This document shows, in pieces, positions 1-5,766 of a stretch of DNA of 14,029 bases. The stretch's first letter is position 1; every line of letters begins with the position of its first letter. The DNA is from Aphodosoma sp045614825 (lineage in GTDB: Bacteria > Bacteroidota > Bacteroidia > Bacteroidales > Paludibacteraceae): contig JAZLDO010000007.1 in assembly GCA_045614825.1 (NCBI GenBank), positions 1 to 14,029 on the forward strand, in the 5' to 3' direction. The translations under genes were made by a program, and so were the position numbers. The notes under the pieces are model-generated. The model did not search any database. It worked only from the letters and a program-made list of their open reading frames with translations, and had not been told where the DNA came from.

Positions 1-1
1 C

Positions 2-949
2 GTAGATGCTCGCAATGTGCGCAATATTGTGCTCATGCGACCTGTGAATAATATGGTCGAATTTAAGCAAATCATAGGGCGTGGCACTCGTTTGTTCGAC
101 GATAAATACTATTTTACGATATACGACTTTGTGGGGGCAAATAAGAATTTTCAAGACGCTGAATGGGATGGCGACCCTTTCTGTCCTGTGTGTGGCAACT
201 ATCCATGTTCGTGTAAGACAGGAGGGGGTGGATATACCGAAGGAGAAGAAGAAATATTAGGTGGGGATGAAAAAGGTGCAGGTGAAGATGGTGGCGAATA
301 TGGACCACGACCTCAACCATGTCCTGTGTGTGGTCATCTGCCTTGTACTTGCGAGGGCGGACGACCTGGAACAACCATTAAGGTGCGTTTGTCGGCTAAG
401 CGTGAATTGGAACTAAAAACGACATGGACCGAAAAATTTCAATATGGAGAAGATTTGATTTCGTTGGAGGAGTTTATTAAAATACTATTCGGAAGATTGC
501 CTAAGTTCTTTAATGATTCGGTCGATTTGCACAAACAGTGGGAACATCCCGACACCCGATTGGCTCTGCTCGACCAGTTGGAGCGAGAGGGATTTGCCGA
601 AGATAAACTGCGTATGGTGCAACGCGTGATTGGTCGTGAAGATTGCGATTTGCTCGATGTCTTAGAATTCCTAGCCTATGCCACAACGCCGATTGACCGC
701 GTTTGTCGTGTTGAGTTGGTGCGTCAAGATTACTATAAAAAACAAACCGATAGCTCTAAAGAGTTTTTGGATTTTCTTATGGAGCAATATGTGCGCAATG
801 GCGAAAGTGAGTTTACAATGACCAATTTGCCTAAATTCTTAGAAATGAAATATGGCTCAACAATAGATGCCGTAAAACAACTCAGTATGAATCCTGTTCA
901 AATAAAAAATCAATATCTGAACTTTCAAAAGAATTTGTATATTGCCTAG
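2..949 (+). CDS. hsdR: Type I restriction-modification endonuclease/helicase subunit R, C-terminal part (5' end outside window)
   Basis: The frame is open to the left edge, so this is the 3' end of a longer gene; the GTG at 17 is not a real start. Positions 17-91 encode superfamily 2 helicase motif VI (QIIGRGTR), preceded by the DARNVRNIVLMRP segment typical of HsdR. Next come YFTIYDFV and EWDGDP, and then the helical C-terminal region of EcoEI-type R subunits (about 430-949). HsdR is the ATP-dependent translocase and nuclease of a type I complex; its HsdM and HsdS partners would lie to the left or elsewhere. Between helicase and C-terminal domain sits a glycine/acid-rich linker with two matching cysteine clusters, CPVCG-x2-PC-x-C, at 182-214 and 320-352. 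They look like small metal-binding knuckles. The family call is firm; the function of the knuckles is unknown. Confidence 0.9.
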   Translation, partial: VDARNVRNIVLMRPVNNMVEFKQIIGRGTRLFDDKYYFTIYDFVGANKNFQDAEWDGDPFCPVCGNYPCSCKTGGGGYTEGEEEILGGDEKGAGEDGGEYGPRPQPCPVCGHLPCTCEGGRPGTTIKVRLSAKRELELKTTWTEKFQYGEDLISLEEFIKILFGRLPKFFNDSVDLHKQWEHPDTRLALLDQLEREGFAEDKLRMVQRVIGREDCDLLDVLEFLAYATTPIDRVCRVELVRQDYYKKQTDSSKEFLDFLMEQYVRNGESEFTMTNLPKFLEMKYGSTIDAVKQLSMNPVQIKNQYLNFQKNLYIA

Positions 950-950
950 T

Positions 951-1096
951 TTTTCCGATTATAACCCGAAAAACTGATATATTTCGTCTAAATTTTCGAT
1001 TATAACCCGAAAAATACTATAAAATCACTCAAAATTCCTATTATAACCAGAAAAGTGTATATATTTTTGTTGTTTTCTTGGTTATAATCGGAAATT
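951..1096. promoter_or_regulatory. Array of four near-palindromic 20-bp elements at exact 41-bp spacing
   Basis: The consensus is TTTCCGATTATAACCCGAAA, near-symmetric about a TTATAA core. Cores lie at 959-964, 1000-1005, 1041-1046 and 1082-1087, so the spacing is 41, 41 and 41 bases. The first three copies have the same orientation. The fourth is inverted and sits between the -33 and -7 elements of the ATPase promoter. The array starts one base after the hsdR stop codon and fills nearly the whole gap. Two more copies, also 41 bases apart, precede the nfn promoter. I infer operators for a cooperative regulator, since 41 bp is close to four helical turns. An alternative is the remnant of a dispersed tandem repeat. 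Confidence 0.75.
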
Positions 1097-1108
1097 TTAT
1101 TACCTTTG
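1078..1108 (+). promoter_or_regulatory. Bacteroidetes-type promoter of the ATPase gene
   Basis: TTG at 1078-1080 and TAccTTTG at 1101-1108 are separated by 20 bases, matching the Bacteroidetes primary sigma consensus (-33 TTG, -7 TAnnTTTG). Transcription would start near 1115, giving a leader of about 25 bases. The last element of the 41-bp array lies inside the spacer, so a protein bound there should compete with RNA polymerase. Bases 1081-1110 are identical to 2613-2642 at the nfn promoter. Confidence 0.8.
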
Positions 1109-1127
1109 CATCGGATTTGAAAAAGAA

Positions 1128-1135
1128 AAGGAGGT
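1128..1135 (+). promoter_or_regulatory. Perfect Shine-Dalgarno sequence, unusual for this genome
   Basis: AAGGAGGT lies four bases before the ATG at 1140 and fixes that start. The other genes in the window have A/T-rich leaders without such a motif, as expected for Bacteroidetes, which mostly do not rely on Shine-Dalgarno pairing. Confidence 0.75.
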
Positions 1136-1139
1136 AGTT

Positions 1140-2360
1140 ATGATAAAACGAGAGTTATATTTAGAAAAGTTAAGACCATTTATTGATAAACCAGTTATAA
1201 AGGTTATAACCGGTATTCGTCGTTGTGGAAAGTCGGAATTGTTGAAAATGGTTCGACAAGAGGTAATTGATCGAGGGGTGGCGGAAGAGCAAATTGTCTA
1301 TGTCAACTTTGAAAGTTTTGCTTGGCGTAGTTATGCCACAGCCGAGGCTTTGTATGGTTATTTAGATAAAAAGAGAGATGATGCTAAGGGCGAGAAATTG
1401 TATCTGTTTGTTGACGAAATACAAGAGGTGAAGGATTGGGAAAAGGTGATAAATTCGGTATATGCCGATTGGGATGTGGATGTTTATATTACTGGGTCGA
1501 ATTCGAGGTTGTTGTCGTCGGAATTATCAACTTATTTGGCTGGACGATATATTGAAATTAGGGTTTTTCCTTTGTCGTTCAGAGAGTTTTTGTTCTTCAA
1601 AAACGGCGATAGGGTATTGGGTAAAACCGAGATGTTAGAGGCTTTTGATGTCTATTGGCATCAAGGTGGATTTCCTGTGGCTCATATAAATAATTATAAA
1701 GATAGGGAGATATACCAACTAGTGTCGGATATTTATGCTTCGGTGCTGTTGCGTGATACGATTCAACGCTACAATATTCGTAATGTTGATATGTTGGAGC
1801 GTCTGGTGGCTTTCCTTTTTGATAATTTAGGTAACTGCTTTAGTGCAAAAAATATAATTGCATACCTCAAAAATCAGCAACGTAAGTTAGACTATGAAAC
1901 ACTTTATAACTATTTGCAAGCCTTGGAGTCTTCATTCATTACATATAAGGTGCCTCGATATGATTTGAAGGGTAAAGAGTTGTTGCAAACTAACGAGAAG
2001 TATTTTATATCGGACTTATCATTGATTTATGCTCATCGTGGTTATACGCCTGAATTGATTTCGGGAATGTTAGAAAATCTTGTTTTTCTTGAATTGTTGC
2101 GTCAAGGCTATATCGTGTATGTGGGAAAAGGGGCTAATTATGAAGTGGATTTTGTGGGAATAAAGCAAGATAAGAAAGTTTATGTACAGGTGTCGTATCG
2201 AATAGATTCGGTTGAAATGCGCGATAGAGAGTTGAAACCTTTCCGTTTGATAGATGATAATTATCCAAAATATTTGGTTACGACAGATAGTTTGATGGTG
2301 GGAAATATTGATGGTGTGGAGTGTATGCATATAGTAGACTTTTTATTGCGTGAAATATAG
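1140..2360 (+). CDS. Orphan AAA-family ATPase with DUF4143-type C-terminal domain
   Basis: The 406-residue protein has a Walker A motif GIRRCGKS at 25-32, Walker B LYLFVDE at 87-93 and a sensor-like ITGSNS at 117-122, which fits the AAA_14 group. The C-terminal part matches DUF4143: ENLVFLELLRQGY, then E335-V-D337-F and YVQV near 348-351. This resembles a PD-(D/E)xK-like nuclease fold, but with Gln where the second acid is expected. Length is normal for the family, whose members are numerous in Bacteroidetes and mostly of unknown function. The gene stands alone, with its own promoter, operator array and strong ribosome site. It uses many AGA, AGG and CGA arginine codons, whereas the genes to its right favour CGT/CGC; this suggests transfer or accessory status. 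A role in defence or in regulating its own promoter is speculation. Confidence 0.88.
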   Translation: MIKRELYLEKLRPFIDKPVIKVITGIRRCGKSELLKMVRQEVIDRGVAEEQIVYVNFESFAWRSYATAEALYGYLDKKRDDAKGEKLYLFVDEIQEVKDWEKVINSVYADWDVDVYITGSNSRLLSSELSTYLAGRYIEIRVFPLSFREFLFFKNGDRVLGKTEMLEAFDVYWHQGGFPVAHINNYKDREIYQLVSDIYASVLLRDTIQRYNIRNVDMLERLVAFLFDNLGNCFSAKNIIAYLKNQQRKLDYETLYNYLQALESSFITYKVPRYDLKGKELLQTNEKYFISDLSLIYAHRGYTPELISGMLENLVFLELLRQGYIVYVGKGANYEVDFVGIKQDKKVYVQVSYRIDSVEMRDRELKPFRLIDDNYPKYLVTTDSLMVGNIDGVECMHIVDFLLREI

Positions 2361-2501
2361 TTTAGTTGTGTGTCAAAGAAACGTATAATAAAAGATAGGT
2401 AGAGCGACTTTTTGCGAAGCAAGAGAGCGAATTTTGTTATAAGCGAGAGCAAAAGCCAAATTTATTTGGATTATGCCGAGTGTAAACAAAATCTTGATAA
2501 A

Positions 2502-2528
2502 CCGTGTTTTCCGTGCATTCCGTGAGAG
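2502..2528. repeat. 9-bp tandem repeat, three units beginning CCGTG
   Basis: The units are CCGTGTTTT, CCGTGCATT and CCGTGAGAG, so the period is exactly nine with a constant CCGTG start. It lies in the gap between the ATPase and nfn genes. I recall similar CCGTG-phased strings between Bacteroidetes genes but cannot verify this here. Confidence 0.6.
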
Positions 2529-2561
2529 ATAAAAATTATATCGAACTCACGTTAAAATAAT

Positions 2562-2630
2562 AAAATTTCCGATTACAACTGAAAAAATAAGTAAAAATTA
2601 TCTATTTTTTTTGTTATAATCGGAAATTTT
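2562..2630. repeat. 28-bp inverted repeat made of two 41-bp-spaced operator elements
   Basis: Arms 2562-2589 and 2603-2630 match at 25 of 28 positions, with a 13-base AT-rich spacer. Each arm contains one copy of the element also found at 951-1096; the cores are 2573-2578 (TTACAA) and 2614-2619 (TTATAA), exactly 41 bases apart. The right arm lies between the -33 and -7 elements of the nfn promoter. The same layout, a direct copy followed by an inverted copy at the promoter, occurs at 1031-1098. Confidence 0.75.
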
Positions 2631-2640
2631 ATTACCTTTG
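2611..2640 (+). promoter_or_regulatory. Bacteroidetes-type promoter of the nfnAB operon
   Basis: TTG at 2611-2613 and TAccTTTG at 2633-2640 are 19 bases apart. Bases 2613-2642 are identical to 1081-1110 at the ATPase promoter. The predicted transcript has a leader of roughly 110 bases before the ATG at 2760, long for a simple operon; I see no recognisable riboswitch in it. Confidence 0.78.
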
Positions 2641-2759
2641 CAAATTGAAAGATTGTGTAGAGTACTACTGGAAGTAGAGTGGTGTGATAAATCTTGATGG
2701 TTGATAATTTTTAATTATTAATTTAATATTGTATCAATTTGAACAATAAAGATATAGAA

Positions 2760-3578
2760 ATGAATAAAATTGTAAGAAAAGAACATTTCTCAGCGAATGT
2801 TGTGATGTTGGAGATTGAAGCTCCACTTATTGCAAAATCACGTAAAGCAGGTCACTTTGTGATTGTTCGCGTTGACGAAGATGGCGAACGTATTCCTTTG
2901 ACAATTGCAAATTCGGACATTGCTCGTGGTACAATTACACTTGTTGTGCAAAAAATGGGTGTGTCGTCAACCAAGTTGTGTGACTTGAATGTAGGCGATG
3001 AGGTGCTCGACCTTGTTGGTCCTCTTGGTAAAGCAACGCACATTGAAAATTTTGGTACAGTAGTGTGCGCTGGTGGTGGTGTAGGTGTTGCGCCTATGTT
3101 GCCTATTATCAAAGCTATGAAAGAGGCTGGCAATCGTGTTATTTCGGTGTTGGCTGGTCGTACTAAAGACCTTATCATTCTCGAAGAGCAAGTGCGCGAA
3201 TATAGCGATGAAGTGGTGATTATGACTGACGATGGTTCTTATGGCAATAAAGGTCTTATAACTCAAGGTGTAGAAGAGGTGATTAATCGCGAAAAAGTGG
3301 ACTTGTGTGTGACTATCGGTCCTGCGGTGATGATGAAATTTGTGACTTTGTTGACTAAAAAATATGAAATTCCTACTGTTGCATCGTTGAACACTATCAT
3401 GGTGGATGGCACTGGTATGTGTGGTGCTTGCCGTGTGACTGTAGGTGGTCAAACAAAATTTGTTTGTGTAGATGGACCTGAATTTGATGCACATCAAGTG
3501 GATTTCGATGAGATGATGATGCGTCTCTCGGCTTATAAATCAGAAGAAGTAGAATCATTCGAAAATTTCAAAAAATAA
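2760..3578 (+). CDS. nfnA: NADH-dependent reduced ferredoxin:NADP+ oxidoreductase, small subunit (NfnA-like)
   Basis: The 272-residue flavoprotein belongs to the ferredoxin reductase/dihydroorotate dehydrogenase electron-transfer group. It shows the FAD-binding R44-I-P46-L-T motif, a nucleotide-binding GGGVGVAP at 105-112, and a C-terminal [2Fe-2S] region with C221, C224 and C236. D216 sits just before them; Nfn small subunits are known to use one Asp and three Cys for this cluster. In the NfnAB complex this subunit binds NADH and FAD and passes electrons from the bifurcating large subunit. I chose the ATG at 2760 over an in-frame TTG at 2739, because family members begin with MNKI-like residues. 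The next gene starts one base after the stop, so the pair is surely co-transcribed. Similar proteins are often labelled sulfide dehydrogenase or PyrK-like. Confidence 0.85.
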   Translation: MNKIVRKEHFSANVVMLEIEAPLIAKSRKAGHFVIVRVDEDGERIPLTIANSDIARGTITLVVQKMGVSSTKLCDLNVGDEVLDLVGPLGKATHIENFGTVVCAGGGVGVAPMLPIIKAMKEAGNRVISVLAGRTKDLIILEEQVREYSDEVVIMTDDGSYGNKGLITQGVEEVINREKVDLCVTIGPAVMMKFVTLLTKKYEIPTVASLNTIMVDGTGMCGACRVTVGGQTKFVCVDGPEFDAHQVDFDEMMMRLSAYKSEEVESFENFKK

Positions 3579-3579
3579 T

Positions 3580-5034
3580 ATGGAAAGAAGAAATGAGGCT
3601 TGGCGCGAAGAGTTGCGCACTGCTATGAAACCAAAAGAACGCATGGCTATTGAGCGCGTGAAGATGAATGAGTTGGAAGGTGAATATCGTAGCAAAAATT
3701 CGGAAGAGGTAAACCAAGGTCTTACTATGGAACAGGCTTTGTTGGAGGCAAAACGTTGTCTTGACTGTCCTAATCCATCATGTATGCAAGGTTGTCCTGT
3801 AAGCATTAATATCCCTACTTTTGTTAAAAATATCGAACGTGGCGAAATCCTTGAAGCAGCCAAAGTGTTGAAACAAACATCGGCTTTGCCTGCTGTGTGT
3901 GGTCGTGTTTGTCCTCAAGAGCGTCAATGCGAAAGCAAATGTATCCATACCAAAACTGGCAAACCTGCTGTGGCTATTGGTTATCTCGAACGCTTTGCTG
4001 CTGACTATGAACGCAATAGTGGTCAAATGATAGTGCCAGAAGTTGCTGCTTCTAATGGTATTAAAATTGCTGTTGTTGGCTCTGGCCCTTGTGGTTTGTC
4101 TTTTGCTGGTGATATGGCTAAATTGGGCTATGATGTTACTGTATTTGAAGCACTTCATGAGATTGGTCGTGTGTTGAAATATGGTATTCCTGAATTCCGT
4201 TTGCCTAACAATATCGTTGATGTGGAAATTCGCAACCTTGAAAAAATGGGTGTGAAATTCATTAAAAACTGTATTGTTGGTAAAACAATCTCTTACGATC
4301 AATTGAAAGAAGAGGGCTATCGTGCTATGTTTGTGGCATCGGGTGCTGGTCTTCCTAACTTTATGAATATCCCAGGTGAGAACTTAATCGGTATCATGTC
4401 GTCGAACGAGTATCTCACTCGCGTTAACTTGATGGGTGCTGCAAAAGCAGAAAAAGACACTCCAGTGTTGAAAGGTAAAAATGTGGCAGTTATCGGTGGT
4501 GGTAACACAGCAATGGACTCTGTTCGTACAGCAAAACGTCTTGGTGCTGAACGTGCTATGATCGTTTATCGTCGTTCGGAAGAAGAGATGCCTGCTCGTC
4601 TTGAAGAGGTGAAACATGCAAAAGAAGAGGGTGTTGAATTCTTGACACTTCACAACCCAATTGAATATAAAGGCACAGAGAAAGGTCGCGTGTCGCAAAT
4701 GTTGCTTCAAAAAATGGCTTTGGGTGAGCCTGATGCTTCGGGTCGTCGCAAACCAGAACCTATTCCTGGTGCTATTGAAACTATCGATGTTGACGAAGTA
4801 ATCGTGAGTGTTGGTGTATCTCCAAACCCATTGATTCCAAGTGCTATCGAAGGTTTGGCTGTTACTCGCAAGGGTACTATCGAAGTGGGTGAAGATACAT
4901 TGCAATCTTCTATTCCTACTATTTTTGCAGGTGGCGACATCGTGCGTGGTGGCGCAACTGTAATCTTGGCTATGGGTGATGGTCGTCGCGCTGCTGCAAG
5001 TATGCACGCTAAAATCCAAGCAGGAGAAATTTAA
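3580..5034 (+). CDS. nfnB: NADPH-binding large subunit of Nfn-type transhydrogenase (GltD-like; often annotated as NADPH-dependent glutamate synthase)
   Basis: The protein has 484 residues. An N-terminal iron-sulfur domain carries C60, C63, C68, C72 and C107, C111, C117, C121, enough for two [4Fe-4S] clusters. Then come an FAD Rossmann motif (VVGSGPCG, 165-172), an NADPH-binding motif (IGGGNTAMD, 305-313) with the following RRSEEEMPA stretch, and the closing FAD segment FAGGDIVRGGAT (449-460). The architecture is that of the glutamate synthase small subunit. The tight pairing with an NfnA-like gene and the absence of a large glutamate synthase subunit favour NfnB, which reversibly couples NADH and ferredoxin oxidation to NADP+ reduction in the cytoplasm. 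It was not shown here that the enzyme bifurcates electrons; the family assignment is strong, the exact reaction inferred. Confidence 0.85.
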   Translation: MERRNEAWREELRTAMKPKERMAIERVKMNELEGEYRSKNSEEVNQGLTMEQALLEAKRCLDCPNPSCMQGCPVSINIPTFVKNIERGEILEAAKVLKQTSALPAVCGRVCPQERQCESKCIHTKTGKPAVAIGYLERFAADYERNSGQMIVPEVAASNGIKIAVVGSGPCGLSFAGDMAKLGYDVTVFEALHEIGRVLKYGIPEFRLPNNIVDVEIRNLEKMGVKFIKNCIVGKTISYDQLKEEGYRAMFVASGAGLPNFMNIPGENLIGIMSSNEYLTRVNLMGAAKAEKDTPVLKGKNVAVIGGGNTAMDSVRTAKRLGAERAMIVYRRSEEEMPARLEEVKHAKEEGVEFLTLHNPIEYKGTEKGRVSQMLLQKMALGEPDASGRRKPEPIPGAIETIDVDEVIVSVGVSPNPLIPSAIEGLAVTRKGTIEVGEDTLQSSIPTIFAGGDIVRGGATVILAMGDGRRAAASMHAKIQAGEI

Positions 5035-5037
5035 TAT

Positions 5038-5159
5038 AATGCACAATGCACAATTTTTTCGCCTAACGACTCAAAGACCTTTGGTTCATAATGCACAATT
5101 AGTTTTGGCGTTAGAGAAAAATTAATCATGCATTATGAATTATGTATTATGAATTGATG
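5038..5159. repeat. Composite intergenic repeat: heptad tandems flanking an inverted repeat
   Basis: The unit AATGCAC occurs in tandem at 5038-5051, followed by AATTTTT, and once more at 5090-5096. An inverted repeat pairs AATTTTTTCGCCTAACG (5052-5068) with CGTTAGAGAAAAATT (5109-5123). Then 5132-5159 reads as four 7-bp units: ATTATGA, ATTATGT, ATTATGA, ATTGATG. It lies between nfnB and the LOG-family gene. The inverted repeat is AT-rich and imperfect and could be a weak terminator or a remnant of a small mobile repeat. Confidence 0.6.
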
Positions 5160-5163
5160 GAAA

Positions 5164-5709
5164 ATGAATATTTGTGTATATTGTTCGTCGTCAGATCAAG
5201 TGTGTGACGAATTCAAACAACAAGCAACTGAAATAGGTAAGTGGATGGCTCGTGAAGGTCATACGCTTGTCTATGGTGGTGCTACAGGAGGTTTGATGTC
5301 GGCTGTGGCTGAAGGTGCTGCAGAAGCCGAGGGTGATATTGTTGGTATAATACCTGAATGTATTGTTGAAAAAGGTCGTAAAAGCGATTTGCCTACAGAA
5401 TTATTTGTTGTTGGCGATATGGCTGAGCGTAAGACAATGATGAAGGAGTATGCCGATGTGTTTGTGGTATTGCCTGGTGGTTTTGGTACACTTGATGAAA
5501 TGTTTGATACCATCTCTTCTTGTATGGTTGGCGAACATGACAAACCTACTATTCTTTATAATCCTGATAATTTTTGGACTGGACTATTGTTGCAATTTGA
5601 TAAAATATTGAAATCAGGGTTGGGGTATAAATTTACTCGAAATGGCAACTTGAAAGTGGTAGATACGCTTGAAGAATTGCAAGAGGAAATAGGAAAAATA
5701 GATAATTGA
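5164..5709 (+). CDS. LOG-family (TIGR00730) nucleoside 5'-monophosphate phosphoribohydrolase
   Basis: The 181-residue protein has the Rossmann-like LOG fold: an N-terminal ICVYCSSS, the phosphate-binding GGATGGLM at 38-45, the catalytic-region AERK at 87-90 and the signature PGGFGTLDE at 104-112. LOG proteins cleave the N-glycosidic bond of nucleoside monophosphates. Plant and some bacterial members release cytokinin bases; many bacterial ones may act as general nucleotide hydrolases, and those were long mislabelled lysine decarboxylases. An ATG seven bases upstream (5157) is out of frame, so 5164 is the start. The gene is 129 bases from nfnB and is followed by a heptad repeat array; no promoter stands out. 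Physiological substrate cannot be told from sequence. Confidence 0.88.
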   Translation: MNICVYCSSSDQVCDEFKQQATEIGKWMAREGHTLVYGGATGGLMSAVAEGAAEAEGDIVGIIPECIVEKGRKSDLPTELFVVGDMAERKTMMKEYADVFVVLPGGFGTLDEMFDTISSCMVGEHDKPTILYNPDNFWTGLLLQFDKILKSGLGYKFTRNGNLKVVDTLEELQEEIGKIDN

Positions 5710-5712
5710 TAA

Positions 5713-5761
5713 TCTCGCATCTCGTGTCTCGCATCTTGTGTCTAATATCTAATATCTAAAA
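5713..5761. repeat. Seven-unit heptanucleotide tandem repeat just before a start codon
   Basis: The stretch reads in perfect 7-bp phase: TCTCGCA, TCTCGTG, TCTCGCA, TCTTGTG, TCTAATA, TCTAATA, TCTAAAA. TCT begins every unit. It fills the gap between the LOG gene stop and the ATG at 5767, ending five bases before it. A change in unit number would alter the leader of the downstream gene, which is an inference only. Confidence 0.8.
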
Positions 5762-5766
5762 AAAAT

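Larger units (their letters stand above)
2361..2759. other. 399-base intergenic region without a credible gene
   Basis: No reading frame here looks coding. The region holds an imperfect tandem of about 23 bp (AGAGCGA...GCAAG at 2401-2423 and a diverged copy at 2424-2447), a perfect short hairpin CCAAAT-TT-ATTTGG (2456-2469), a 9-bp tandem repeat (2502-2528), an inverted repeat plus promoter (2562-2640), and an AT-rich leader to the nfnA start. Within that leader, 2705-2725 reads as three 7-bp units (TAATTTT, TAATTAT, TAATTTA). No clear terminator for the ATPase gene is visible. Confidence 0.6.

Noticed and set aside
17..949. GTG at 17 as the start of a short independent gene
   Set aside because: The frame is open to the left edge and the preceding codons encode conserved HsdR residues, so this is a truncated gene.
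951..1096. The evenly spaced repeats as a CRISPR array
   Set aside because: Repeats are short (about 20 bp), degenerate and near-palindromic, the last is inverted, the intervening sequence is low-complexity, and no cas gene is nearby.
2261..2452. Minus-strand 63-residue open frame at the 3' end of the ATPase gene
   Set aside because: It mostly overlaps the ATPase gene in antisense and continues into a repeat-like gap; no start signal or family support.
2739..2762. TTG at 2739 as the start of the nfnA gene
   Set aside because: The ATG at 2760 gives the N-terminus expected for the family; the extra seven residues have no support.
3580..5034. Assignment as the small subunit of glutamate synthase
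   Set aside because: No large glutamate synthase subunit is present, and the gene is one base from an NfnA-like gene, the usual layout of Nfn.
2967..5046. Long minus-strand open frames opposite the nfnAB genes
   Set aside because: They are composition shadows: rich in Ser, Thr, His and Asn, without motifs, and lying wholly opposite well-supported genes.
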